A DNA stretch of 35,217 bases, taken from NCBI RefSeq assembly GCF_016055185.1, contig NZ_JAECVR010000030.1:1-35217 (forward strand). Direction: 5' to 3'. The DNA comes from Paenactinomyces guangxiensis (GTDB lineage Bacteria > Bacillota > Bacilli > Thermoactinomycetales > Thermoactinomycetaceae). Positions 26,770 through 35,118 of this stretch are shown here, piece by piece (within the stretch, counting starts at the first letter, position 1; each line of letters opens with the position of its first letter). Made by a program: the position numbers and the translations under genes. Under the pieces are notes generated by a model. The model was not told the DNA's origin. It did no database searches and saw only the letters and a program-made list of their open reading frames with translations.

Positions 26770-27669
26770 TTATACGCTATTATTTTTTTCAAATAATTGA
26801 ATACGAAGTTGTCTGCGAATCCACCAGCGTGTAATGACTCCGTGTTTTGGGGAGAAAAGAAACGCGAGCGCAAACAGAATTGCCGCCATAACCGTCATAC
26901 ATCCGGCGATAGAAACATCCAGCTGCCGGGCAGACAAATAGCCGCCGATCGAGCTTAAAATTCCAACCACCACACTGAGCATGAGCATGATACTCAAACG
27001 ATCTGTGAGCAAGTAAGCCGTAGCTGCCGGAACGATCAGCATCGCTACAACCAGAATCGCCCCCACACTTTCAAACGAAGCGACAGTGGTAACAGAGACC
27101 ATGCCCATCAACAGGTAGTGGAATAAAGTAACCGGAATGCCAATTGCAGCTGCCATGGCCGGATCAAAAGAGCAGATTTTAAACTGTTTGTAAAACAAAG
27201 TAATCAAGATGAAACTGATCAGAAAAGCTCCACTGACCCCCCATACAGCACGAGGCCCCAGATCCACTCCGAATATCTCCAGGGTATCCCAGGGAACGTA
27301 AGCAATCTCACCATATAAGACACAATCCAAATCCAGATCCACCTGGCGGGTAAAAATCGAGACTAAGATAACCCCAATTGAAAATAAAGCAGTAAAGGTA
27401 ACACTGATTGCGGCATCTGCTTGAACGCCGTTTTGACTTAGAGATTGAATCATAAACGTGGTGATCAAGCCAAAGGCAGCGGCTCCTAAGAGCATGGGTA
27501 AAGAAGCACGGCTGCCGCTCAGTAAGAAAGCGATCACAATCCCCGGAAGAATTGCGTGGCTGATGGCATCCCCCAGCATTGCCATTCTTCGCAGAATTAA
27601 AAAACATCCCAGAAAGCCGCAAGCAGAAGCGACGAGTGCACCCGTAAGAATAATCCAAAAATCACTCAT
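26770..27669 (-). CDS. mntD: Manganese ABC transporter permease MntD
   Basis: A 299-residue permease of the ABC-3 (metal) family, about the same size as B. subtilis MntD. It has MSDFWIILTGALVASACGFL, the conserved LRRMAMLGDAISHAILPGIV loop, AAIGIPVTLFHYLLMG and FESVGAILVVAMLIVPAATAY, then a basic tail (PKHGVITRWWIRRQLRI). The ATG at 27669 shares its A with the TGA of mntC (TGATG), so translation is coupled. It pairs with MntC in the membrane to import Mn(II), powered by MntB. It is the last gene of the operon, followed at once by the terminator at 26714-26755. Confidence 0.93.
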   Translation of the reverse strand: MSDFWIILTGALVASACGFLGCFLILRRMAMLGDAISHAILPGIVIAFLLSGSRASLPMLLGAAAFGLITTFMIQSLSQNGVQADAAISVTFTALFSIGVILVSIFTRQVDLDLDCVLYGEIAYVPWDTLEIFGVDLGPRAVWGVSGAFLISFILITLFYKQFKICSFDPAMAAAIGIPVTLFHYLLMGMVSVTTVASFESVGAILVVAMLIVPAATAYLLTDRLSIMLMLSVVVGILSSIGGYLSARQLDVSIAGCMTVMAAILFALAFLFSPKHGVITRWWIRRQLRIQLFEKNNSV

Positions 27670-28982
27670 CAGGATGACACCCTTTCTTGAACCGAAGAAG
27701 CGGCTGGTGGTCGACACCGCTTCGGTTCACGTTTGTGACGGACGAGAAGTGAGTACAGTTGAGGAACTAAACCTTCAGGAATCTGATCTTTTGAAATAAC
27801 TTCGCCGGCTGGCAGTTTGCTTTCCAAATCGCCTTCATGCATGAGCCACACCTCTAACATCCGTTTGGTTAACACTGTGTCGTACGCCTTCTTCCACCCT
27901 GTTTCGGTAAAACGAATGAGTGTCTCTTTTCCGCCGGTTCGTTCAACCGTTAACAACCGAGAGCGTTCCAATCCGGTTAAGACTCGGGATGAAATGCGAT
28001 GGTGCTGCTTCAGTTGATCCAAAGAAACGAAGTCCGTCCTTTCTGTTTCCATTGTTTCATATAACCACACTATCAGATTATCTTTGGCCACCTGGTTTCG
28101 TGTTTTCAGCAGGCGGAGCCACTTGGCCAGCAAACCACGTCTGGGCGCAAAAACCATGGAGAGGATAAACATCACAGTCGCTGCCAGCACGATGACCGGA
28201 CCTGTAGAAAGATTATAACCGACTGAACTGATAAATGTTCCGAGCATCCCGGAGAGAGATCCCATGCAGGCAGAGATGATGATCATGCGGTTAAGCCGCT
28301 CTGTCCAATATCTCGCCGCTGCTGCCGGGGTGATGAGCAAGGCTGCCATGAGTACCACTCCGGCTGCCTGTAAACCGATGACCACTGCTACAACCAGGAA
28401 AAGCATGAGCAAAAAATCGAGCCTGCCAGTGGGAAAACCAAGACTCCGGCCGAAGCTGGCATCAAAGCAGAGCAGTTTAAGTTCTTTAAAGAAAAGGGAA
28501 CACAGAATCAACAGGATGATCGCGACGGTACCCATCATCTGTACATCACTGCCTACCATCGAAGCGGATTGACCGAATAGAAATTTGTCCAACCCACTCT
28601 GATTTCCGTTATCGCTATGCTGGATCTGAGTGAGCAGAACAATTCCCAGTCCAAAAAAAACTGACAGGACAAGACCCAGAGCTGTATCTTCTTTAATACG
28701 CGAAAAACGGGTAATCCATCCGATGCATAATGAAGCGAAAATCCCGGTTATCATTGCTCCAATTAAAAAAAGGAAAGGGTTTTTGGAACCCGTGATCATA
28801 AAGGCCATACAGATTCCCGGCAGGGCTGCATGAGCAAGCACATCACCCATCAAACCCCGTTTGCGCAAAAACGCAAAACTGCCCAATACACCGCTGCATA
28901 ATCCCAGTAATGTTGTACCGGATAATACCCAAAAAGCATTGGGATCCTGAATAAACTGCTGGATCAGTTTGAGAAAATCCAT
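27669..28982 (-). CDS. mntC: Manganese ABC transporter permease MntC with C-terminal winged-helix domain
   Basis: A 437-residue protein, the same size as B. subtilis MntC (about 435). The first 280 residues are an ABC-3 metal permease: SFAFLRKRGLMGDVLAHAAL, FDASFGRSLGFPTGRLDFLL and GVVLMAALLITPAAAARYW. The last 150 residues are soluble and look like a DtxR/MntR-type winged helix and dimer region (LDQLKQHHRISSRVLTGLER, LIRFTETGWKKA, LEVWLMHEGDLE). In Bacillus the same extension is present and its role is unclear; a sensing or gating function is possible. Six bases separate it from mntB, and GGGGTGAT precedes its ATG. Confidence 0.93.
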   Translation of the reverse strand: MDFLKLIQQFIQDPNAFWVLSGTTLLGLCSGVLGSFAFLRKRGLMGDVLAHAALPGICMAFMITGSKNPFLFLIGAMITGIFASLCIGWITRFSRIKEDTALGLVLSVFFGLGIVLLTQIQHSDNGNQSGLDKFLFGQSASMVGSDVQMMGTVAIILLILCSLFFKELKLLCFDASFGRSLGFPTGRLDFLLMLFLVVAVVIGLQAAGVVLMAALLITPAAAARYWTERLNRMIIISACMGSLSGMLGTFISSVGYNLSTGPVIVLAATVMFILSMVFAPRRGLLAKWLRLLKTRNQVAKDNLIVWLYETMETERTDFVSLDQLKQHHRISSRVLTGLERSRLLTVERTGGKETLIRFTETGWKKAYDTVLTKRMLEVWLMHEGDLESKLPAGEVISKDQIPEGLVPQLYSLLVRHKREPKRCRPPAASSVQERVSS

Positions 28983-28988
28983 TCTTGA

Positions 28989-29750
28989 TCACCCCGTCAC
29001 CATCACGTCAGAGGAACCGGGAAGGACAGTGAGACGGCCCCCATACGTTTTTTGAAGATTTTCGGCATGAAATACCTCTCTGGTTGGGCCGGCGGCAATC
29101 TTTCTTAAGTTTAAAAGCAAAACAGAATCAAAATACTCGCTGACCGTCTGCAAATCGTGATGAACAACGAGAACCGTTTTTTTCTGCTGTTTCAGCTCGT
29201 TTAACACCTGAATAATCGCTTTTTCGGTCGCTGCATCCACTCCGGCAAATGGTTCATCCATAAAATACACCCGGGCATCCTGTGCCAGAGCACGGGCCAG
29301 GAAAACCCGCTGTTGCTGTCCACCGGACAGTTGGCTGATCTGGCGCCTGGCAAATGATTCCATACCTACTTTTTGCAGACATTCCATCGCAATCTCCCGG
29401 TCTTCGGCTTTAGGACGGCGGAACCAACCCAATTTTCCATATCGCCCCATCATCACCACATCCAAAGCATCCGTTGGAAAATCCCAATCGACCGATTCGC
29501 GCTGTGGTACATAACCAACCAGCTGGCGTTGTTCATGATAAGGTTTTCCGTAAATGTTTACTTCACCGCCAGCCAGCGGAATTAAACCCAGAATCGCTTT
29601 AATCAGTGTGGATTTGCCCGCCCCGTTTGGTCCGATAATGCCGATGAGTTCACCCTCCGGAGCATCATAGTCGATATCTCGAAGTACAGGTTTCCGGTGG
29701 TAAGCGACGGACAGGTTACGCACGGAAACAGGGCTGTTCGATAAACTCAT
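28989..29750 (-). CDS. mntB: Manganese ABC transporter ATPase MntB
   Basis: A 253-residue cytoplasmic ATPase with every canonical motif: Walker [11 protein letters not shown]-loop [13 protein letters not shown] (typical of metal-type importers), signature LSGGQQQR, Walker [11 protein letters not shown] and the H-loop VLVVHHD. GAAAGGAG precedes the ATG at 29750. It energises the MntC/MntD channel. The 107-base gap from mntA holds a weak hairpin (AATGGCC against GGCCATGG, about 29820-29852), which could lower downstream expression so that the binding protein is made in excess. Confidence 0.95.
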   Translation of the reverse strand: MSLSNSPVSVRNLSVAYHRKPVLRDIDYDAPEGELIGIIGPNGAGKSTLIKAILGLIPLAGGEVNIYGKPYHEQRQLVGYVPQRESVDWDFPTDALDVVMMGRYGKLGWFRRPKAEDREIAMECLQKVGMESFARRQISQLSGGQQQRVFLARALAQDARVYFMDEPFAGVDAATEKAIIQVLNELKQQKKTVLVVHHDLQTVSEYFDSVLLLNLRKIAAGPTREVFHAENLQKTYGGRLTVLPGSSDVMVTG

Positions 29751-29857
29751 CGAAATCCGCTCCTTTCTCTCTCAAAATGATTTTATCCGGACTTCATTTG
29801 TATCCGATTCGCAAACGCAAAATGGCCGCAGCATCGGAAATTTGGCCATGGCCTTTT

Positions 29858-30784
29858 CTATTTCAAAGCTTTCACGATTGTATCAATATTGTGTCGTACC
29901 ATCCCGATATAGGTCCCCTCTTCAGTTCCTTTTTCTCCCATTGCATCGGAGAAAAGTGTGCCACCGATGGTTACTTCATGATTTTTCTTTTTTGCCCCTT
30001 GCACAACAGCTTCGATGGGTCGTTTGGATACACTTGATTCCACAAACACGGCTTTGATTTTTCGTTCAGTGAGCAGGTTCACGATGCGCTGAACATCCTT
30101 TAAACCATATTCTGAAGCTGTACTGATTCCTTGCAATCCCACAACTTCAATCTCATAAGCACGGCCAAAGTAGCTGAAAGCATCATGTGCGGTAACCAGT
30201 ACCCGGCGTTCTTTTGGAATGGTGTTTAATTGTTGTTTTGCATATTGGTCCAATTCTGCGAGTTTCTTTAGATAAGCTGCTGCCTGTTGTTCGTAATCTT
30301 TTTTATGGGCAGGATCAATTTCAATCAACCCTTCTTTGACACGTTCTGTTGCTTTCATCCATAGTTGTACATCAAACCAGATATGCGGGTCGTTTTGACC
30401 ATCTGCCGTTTCCAGCAGAAGCTTTTCATCAATTTTTTCAGCCACCGGAATAACCGGCTTACTGTGCGCCATCTTAGTGAAGATATCTGTCATTTTTCCT
30501 TCCAAGTGAAGTCCGTTGTAAAAGATAACATCAGCCTCATCCAGCTTCTCTATGTCACCTTGAGACGCCTTATATAAGTGCGGATCTACTCCGGGACCCA
30601 TTAAACCGGTAACTTGTACATGCTTGCCACCTACATTTTCAACCAGATCCGCAATCATACCCGTGGTCGTTGTAACTTGAAGCGGCCCCATCGCTTTTCC
30701 TGCGCTGGAAGAACCACAGGCACTTACAAAAAGCAAAGGCGGTATGAAAGAAACAGACACCAGGATACGCAACCATCTCTTCAT
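29858..30784 (-). CDS. mntA: Manganese-binding lipoprotein MntA
   Basis: A 308-residue cluster A-I solute-binding protein, close to B. subtilis MntA along its length. A lipoprotein signal ends FVSAC (Cys23). The four metal ligands are His69 (GVDPHLY), His134 (NDPHIWF), His200 (VTAHDAFSYF) and Asp280 (TLFSDAMGEKG). This three-His plus Asp set is that of TroA, which can hold zinc or manganese, so some zinc transport cannot be excluded. Other shared blocks are YNGLHLEGKM, GLQGISTASEYG, KAVFVESSVS and the end GMVRHNIDTIVKALK. AGGAGG precedes the ATG at 30784. It is first in the operon, behind a leader of about 300 bases. Confidence 0.95.
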   Translation of the reverse strand: MKRWLRILVSVSFIPPLLFVSACGSSSAGKAMGPLQVTTTTGMIADLVENVGGKHVQVTGLMGPGVDPHLYKASQGDIEKLDEADVIFYNGLHLEGKMTDIFTKMAHSKPVIPVAEKIDEKLLLETADGQNDPHIWFDVQLWMKATERVKEGLIEIDPAHKKDYEQQAAAYLKKLAELDQYAKQQLNTIPKERRVLVTAHDAFSYFGRAYEIEVVGLQGISTASEYGLKDVQRIVNLLTERKIKAVFVESSVSKRPIEAVVQGAKKKNHEVTIGGTLFSDAMGEKGTEEGTYIGMVRHNIDTIVKALK

Positions 30785-31092
30785 CGATAAAACCTCCTGA
30801 AATCATGATGTCTACGTGGGTGGATGATACAAAATCCGCGAGAGGAAGAGGGATTGTACTGTCACTGAGCCCATTGCACACAGCGAATCTCCTCTGCCGG
30901 ACTCTGACCGGAACATACTGATACCCTACTTTCTCCGCGATTCCATACGGTCAATCAACATATCTGCATCATGTTAAAAAGGAATTAACAATGTTATTTA
31001 ATTTTCTATCAATTGGATTTGATCATTTATTATGCCTTCGGATAATCTTTTTTATATAAGCCATATAAGTTGGCTTAACGCAAAATATATCT
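30785..31092 (-). promoter_or_regulatory. Long 5' leader of the mnt operon
   Basis: The predicted transcript starts about 308 bases before mntA. Within it an interrupted stem (AGAGGAGATT against AATCCCTCT, about 30850-30899) encloses a further CTGT/ACAG pairing. Dyads lie at 31030-31045 (TTATGCCTTCGGATAA, reminiscent of MntR boxes) and 31057-31077 (TAAGCCA, 7-base gap, TGGCTTA). I see no match to the yybP-ykoY manganese riboswitch core. No protein gene is evident. Confidence 0.45.
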
Positions 31093-31098
31093 GCATTT

Positions 31099-31128
31099 AT
31101 TGTAACCACTGCTTTTTTATGCTGTCAA
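31099..31128 (-). promoter_or_regulatory. mnt operon promoter
   Basis: Leftwards, TTGACA (31128-31123) and TACAAT (31104-31099) are 18 bases apart. The start would be near 31092. The dyads at 31057-31077 and 31030-31045 follow within 60 bases. Mn-dependent repression by MntR is expected from the family but no exact box is proven. Confidence 0.6.
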
Positions 31129-31282
31129 TAACTAATTTACTTTTATATCTTCATGTTCATCATTTATTTGCAAGGGTGCAAGCCCCGGATCGCTCCCGCT
31201 TTTAGAGATTAGATCCAAATTGGGCCCCGGTATATGATCCCTTCCAGTCATGTTAATGAAATGGGCAATCATTATGGCACTT

Positions 31283-31311
31283 TTGTACATATATTGACTG
31301 GTGGATATATT
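31283..31311 (+). promoter_or_regulatory. Promoter of the small unknown gene
   Basis: TTGTAC (31283-31288) and TATATT (31306-31311) are 17 bases apart, and the ATG follows at 31341. The stretch 31129-31282 between this and the mnt promoter shows nothing else. Confidence 0.6.
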
Positions 31312-31340
31312 CCTATTTCAAGTAAGGAGAGAATGCAAAT

Positions 31341-31613
31341 ATGAACAAATCGTCTTATGTCCCATATCAATATGAGTATTATCCCAGGGAACCGAGACGG
31401 CGTCCAAAGTACCCTCAGTACGCCGGACTGAAATCCTCTACATTAAAAGCCGTAGAACCATTTGTGCAATACGGCCTTCGTGAAGCCCGATATACTTCAG
31501 TGGAACACGCTTTGCGCGAAGTAGCAGCAATTGCCTATTTAATGGGAAGGGGTTTTGATCCAAGAACGGCCCATCAGATCGTAGAGTCCTGGGAAGTAGA
31601 TGAAAGATTTTAA
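31341..31613 (+). CDS. Small basic protein of unknown function
   Basis: A 90-residue soluble protein with AAGGAGA 10 bases before its ATG. The N-terminal third is rich in Tyr, Pro and Arg (PYQYEYYPREPRRRPKYPQY) and probably unstructured. The rest is predicted helical (LKAVEPFVQYGLREARYTSV, HALREVAAIAYLMGRGFDP, TAHQIVESWEVDE). I do not recognise the family. It has no signal peptide or metal motif. It is transcribed alone from the promoter at 31283-31311, divergent from mnt, and ends in the hairpin at 31622-31656. Confidence 0.78.
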   Translation: MNKSSYVPYQYEYYPREPRRRPKYPQYAGLKSSTLKAVEPFVQYGLREARYTSVEHALREVAAIAYLMGRGFDPRTAHQIVESWEVDERF

Positions 31614-31615
31614 AT

Positions 31616-31656
31616 GACAAAAAGGCTATTCGCCATTTATATGCTGCGAATAGCCT
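31616..31656. terminator. Terminator between convergent genes
   Basis: AAGGCTATTCGC pairs exactly with GCGAATAGCCTT around an 11-base loop, directly after the stop at 31613. The T run is good on the minus strand (CCTTTTTGTC) but poor on the plus strand (CCTTCTGCC), where the 144-bp repeat begins 8 bases later. It may end the minus-strand cluster. Confidence 0.75.
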
Positions 31657-31664
31657 TCTGCCTG

Positions 31665-31808
31665 ATTCAGCATGGTGCACGCGGAAGAAAAGAACTGGCT
31701 GAAAAATTTACCTTAAAAGAATCTAATCATCCCTCATCTTTACACAGAAGTTCTGTTGTTTAAAAATGTGATACGACTGAAACAAGAGTGTTAAACCCCT
31801 GCCACCAT
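31665..31808 (+). repeat. 144-bp direct repeat, right copy
   Basis: The partner of 22159-22302, about 90% identical without gaps. It lies between the hairpin at 31622-31656 and the end of the first paired-Cys gene. The reading frame it carries (IQHGARGRKELAEKF) closes at the same TAA as in the other copy, and the flanking parts of the decayed gene are absent. Confidence 0.9.
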
Positions 31809-31847
31809 GAAGAGGGCTCTTTTCCAACCTTTCAGTAAAATTCAACT

Positions 31848-33029
31848 TTATTCAAGCTCCCATTCTTGAACAAAATCCTTGTCTTGATCTGTGTTCTTGT
31901 CATATAGTGTAACGCTCTCAATATTTCCAAGATTATTGGTAAAGTTAAGGACGAGTGTATCTGATACATAGTAATGATGGGAAGAAAGCTTATAACTTGA
32001 TTCAATGGTACGATCGGGCTGTCCCAATACTTGCTTTAAGTATGGTAAAGTAATTGTCCCTAATTTTTGAGAGGAAATAGAAATTCTTCCAAGCCGGTTG
32101 TTCCTTAACTCCAGACTAATAAAGTTGTCTCCTTTTAAATACATAATGGAAGTATACTCACTTTTACCGTAATACTTATAACTGTCATACTTATAAGGCT
32201 CTCTTCCACATGCATTTAAAATCTGTTCTTGCGTCGAACCTAATTTTCCACACTGATACAGCAGCAGGTCACCTTTTTTTGCAGTCTCAAGCAGGCGGAT
32301 CAGAAAAGATTTTTTGTCTATAAATTGTTTTTCCTTTGGTAAAGACTCACCAGGCTGCTTCGGAACATTTCCCAGTTTCTTTGCTTTATCAGCAACCCAT
32401 TGTTTTGAAGTAATGGATACTTTTTTAATTGGACTATTTTCTTCATCAGGCCCGGAAGCAGCCCTCCAAGATGAATTCATGCTAATTTCAAATTGTTCAT
32501 TTTTCCAATAGTTATTTTTATATACGATCTGAACCTGTTCTTTTGTAAACTTCCGAAGCGAAGGATGGTCTATTAAAGTAATAGATACTAACTTCTTTTT
32601 ATAAAATTCCAGTTCCAGCACGGGTTGAGAATGATCATCGAACATACCATATACAATATTCTCCCATTCCCCGCTTACATCTTTCTTCTCTCTCTTAACT
32701 AAGGGGAATTTATCTCCGCATTTTTTTACAACTGAATCCAATGATGTTCCAATTTTTCCGCACTCATTAAAAGGGATGTCACCTTTTGAAAATTTGTCAT
32801 TCATGGTATACAGTTCAAGAAGATTCATCCCATATCCCAACACACCCGTCCAGCCTAATATAATAAAAATGATTATTATTAACGTGCAAACGATCACAAT
32901 TCGTCTGTAGTCCTTCTTGTTTAACGGAACTTTTTTAAAGTCATTGATCGCTGTGACAGTTGATCCATCTGAACTTTCTATATAACTATTACCATCGCCA
33001 ACGATATGAATATCCTTTTTTTTCTCCAT
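31848..33029 (-). CDS. Membrane-anchored protein with two paired-Cys repeats (unknown family)
   Basis: A 393-residue protein; GAGAGG lies 5 bases before the ATG at 33029. The cytoplasmic head (1-42) has IHIVGDGNSYI and DGSTVTAIN, then basic residues, then one membrane helix (about 43-66). The outer part holds two copies of a unit of about 110-150 residues, each opening with a helix signature: GDIPFNECGKIGTS...KKCG (Cys90, Cys104) and GDLLLYQCGKLGST...NACG (Cys260, Cys274). These are the only cysteines outside the membrane helix, so disulfides are likely. Each unit continues with strands such as LELEFYKKKLVSITL and a LGQPD-like turn, reminiscent of BamE/SmpA or DUF4309 folds. I do not recognise the family. 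It is the last of three related genes. Confidence 0.85.
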   Translation of the reverse strand: MEKKKDIHIVGDGNSYIESSDGSTVTAINDFKKVPLNKKDYRRIVIVCTLIIIIFIILGWTGVLGYGMNLLELYTMNDKFSKGDIPFNECGKIGTSLDSVVKKCGDKFPLVKREKKDVSGEWENIVYGMFDDHSQPVLELEFYKKKLVSITLIDHPSLRKFTKEQVQIVYKNNYWKNEQFEISMNSSWRAASGPDEENSPIKKVSITSKQWVADKAKKLGNVPKQPGESLPKEKQFIDKKSFLIRLLETAKKGDLLLYQCGKLGSTQEQILNACGREPYKYDSYKYYGKSEYTSIMYLKGDNFISLELRNNRLGRISISSQKLGTITLPYLKQVLGQPDRTIESSYKLSSHHYYVSDTLVLNFTNNLGNIESVTLYDKNTDQDKDFVQEWELE

Positions 33030-33052
33030 GTGAACCTCTCAAGCAATTGATA

Positions 33053-34351
33053 TTAAAGCCATCCAAACTCGACTCCATGATAAAACTCGGGATGTGTAGT
33101 AATGATCATGCTGCTGCAATTTTCTGCATGTGAAAGGTCTTGACTGGGTATAATGGCTGTAAATATCAGGGTATATGAACCGATCGGATACCTAAAATCA
33201 TAGTAGGTTTCAACCCGGCCTGTCCGCCCTATATCATCCGTTTCTCCCAGTTTGTTCCTGATGTCTGTAAACTTTAACTCAAGATCATCTGTGAATAGCA
33301 CTTTAGTTACTAATAACTTTCCATTATAAAAATAATAAAATACCCTGTGAGTTCCATAATGGTAGCTTAAGGTTTGAACCCTTCCGTCAAAATTGGAATT
33401 TGCAAAACTATTGTATGATTTACGGTCAGTAAAGTCTTCAAACTCTTTCCCGCAACGATTCATTACTTCATTTAAAGTAGAAACTCCTACCCGGCCACAA
33501 TCTTGTAAAATAATATCACCCTGTGTAGCCATCCGGCTGAGTTGCTCCATTGTTTGTTTGCCACTAGTAATCAGCCGGCTACTTGGCAGTTTTTTGCTAA
33601 TTTTTTTTAACTTGGGTTGCTGATATAGATCCTGATCAATTGGTAACGGCAGGTCAACACTAGTTCCTCCCATGGGTTCCCCTACAGGTTCCATTTCCGG
33701 CTTTAACTCAGTTAACCCATTTTGTTGAATACGAATTGAAGATAAGATTGAAGTGGATTTATCAAAAACGAAATTAATTTGAAATTCTTTTAAAGTTACA
33801 CGATCAGCATTACCAAAAGTTTTTTCAATTTTTTTCATTGTATATTGATTTAGCTCCTTAGAGGTACTAGACATTTCTACTAACTTTTCATTTTGAAAAC
33901 GTGCTTCCCAATCTTTGTATATAGATTTTCCTTCTCCCCCTACAGTATAGTTTATATAATTAAATTCTTCGTAATTTTCCCCGCACTTATTAAAAAAATC
34001 ATCCATTTTCATTCCAATTTTGGCACACGGCTTGTTGGGAAGATAGCCATTTTCAAGTTTTTTTACTAAAGTTTCAGGTTCGCCATCCTTCATAGCTTCA
34101 TTTATATATGGAGCCACAATCGGTTTTAAAGTTTCTATTGCATTTCCCCGATATATAGAGATAGTAACTAAAGACGCAAGAAGTCCAATGGAGACAATAC
34201 CAAGTAATATTTTCTGCCACACCGATAGAACGTTGATTTTTTTTCTGACAAAGTTGTAAGCATAGACGGTAGCCCCGCCAATTGCATATATAATTTGATT
34301 TCCATATCCTTTTATATAGATCTTTGGTTTGTTTTTTTTCTCTTTAGTCAA
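33053..34351 (-). CDS. Membrane-anchored protein with two paired-Cys repeats, paralogue
   Basis: A 432-residue protein starting at TTG 34351 (GGAGG 7 bases upstream). Its plan is that of the next gene: a cytoplasmic head IYIKGYGNQIIYAIGGATVY, a basic stretch, one helix (about 48-67), then two units opening GYLPNKPCAKIGMK...NKCG (Cys109, Cys123) and GDIILQDCGRVGVS...NRCG (Cys285, Cys300). A Met/Glu/Pro-rich linker (about 216-250) separates them. One further Cys lies near the C-terminus (AENCSS). The head motif I-x-I-x-G-x-G-N, then a hydrophobic GG/DG-TV turn, is shared with the neighbour although the outer domains have diverged. It lies 23 bases upstream of the last gene and 17 bases after the first, one operon. 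Unknown function. Confidence 0.85.
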   Translation of the reverse strand: MTKEKKNKPKIYIKGYGNQIIYAIGGATVYAYNFVRKKINVLSVWQKILLGIVSIGLLASLVTISIYRGNAIETLKPIVAPYINEAMKDGEPETLVKKLENGYLPNKPCAKIGMKMDDFFNKCGENYEEFNYINYTVGGEGKSIYKDWEARFQNEKLVEMSSTSKELNQYTMKKIEKTFGNADRVTLKEFQINFVFDKSTSILSSIRIQQNGLTELKPEMEPVGEPMGGTSVDLPLPIDQDLYQQPKLKKISKKLPSSRLITSGKQTMEQLSRMATQGDIILQDCGRVGVSTLNEVMNRCGKEFEDFTDRKSYNSFANSNFDGRVQTLSYHYGTHRVFYYFYNGKLLVTKVLFTDDLELKFTDIRNKLGETDDIGRTGRVETYYDFRYPIGSYTLIFTAIIPSQDLSHAENCSSMIITTHPEFYHGVEFGWL

Positions 34352-34368
34352 GAATGTACCTCCATACT

Positions 34369-35118
34369 CTATAAGTCGAATTGGTCTCCCAACCCCTTAA
34401 TTAGCCATTCTAAATCATGTTCAGGTATGGAGTAGAGCGTAAATCCGTGAATCCCGTCACTTTGTAAATCAATGGCTAAATGTAATTGATCCCGTTGATA
34501 TTCATAACCATATAAAGTAACAAAAAACTTTCCCAGTCTCGATTTCAGATCAGCAGGGTTCATAGATAATGTTTTTGATTCATAAGTACGGACATATACC
34601 AGACGGTTATTCATGAATACATACTCAACTCTTCTATTGGGGTAGGAATACTCTATCCGGATATTACCTGTCTCATCCATAACTAACAAGGCATAATTTT
34701 TTCCACAGACCTTAAACAATTTGTCCGGTTCAATGTTTAAGGCTTTTGCACAATTTTGCAAAGGCAAGTATCCTTTAATAAGTGATTGGTTTTTAATTTC
34801 AGGCAGACTCTGAAAGTTAAGATGAAATAATGAATAATCGTGAGTATTCTCACTGGCATAAGAGAATTTGCGAGAGTTATGACTTACTAAGTCGATATAC
34901 AACAAATGGTCCGATTGGTCAAAGACGGGCTCCACCTTATATGCTTCTGAAGTTGTATTGCTTTTAAGAATGAAACTTACCAGCCATTTAGGATAACTAA
35001 ATTCTTTATCAGGTGTGGGATCGATGACATACTCCTCTTTTCTTACGGCATGAATCCGGACTTTTTGCAATTTATTATCTAAAAAAATAAAGTCATATTC
35101 ACCGGAGTAAACCAACAT
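34369..35118 (-). pseudogene. Third paired-Cys repeat gene, 5'-truncated
   Basis: The open frame gives 249 residues ending at 34369. It contains one complete signature, GYLPLQNCAKALNI...KVCG (Cys123, Cys138), then the unit's strands VEYVFMNNRLVYVRTYE and a LGKFF turn. The first residues (YSGEYDFIFLDNKLQKVRIH) match the strand that follows the signature in the other units. The head, membrane helix and first signature are therefore missing. The ATG at 35118 has only AAGG 2 bases away, and a stop closes the frame 6 codons earlier. The break coincides with unrelated DNA at about 35119. It is probably a truncated relative of the two genes behind it; a shorter genuine protein is less likely. Confidence 0.65.

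Noticed and set aside
30639..30881. 80-codon frame over the mnt leader and mntA start
   Set aside because: It overlaps mntA in another frame, and no ribosome site precedes its GTG.
30785..31092. yybP-ykoY manganese, cobalamin or T-box riboswitch in the mnt leader
   Set aside because: None of the conserved core motifs of these classes could be found by eye; only generic stems remain.
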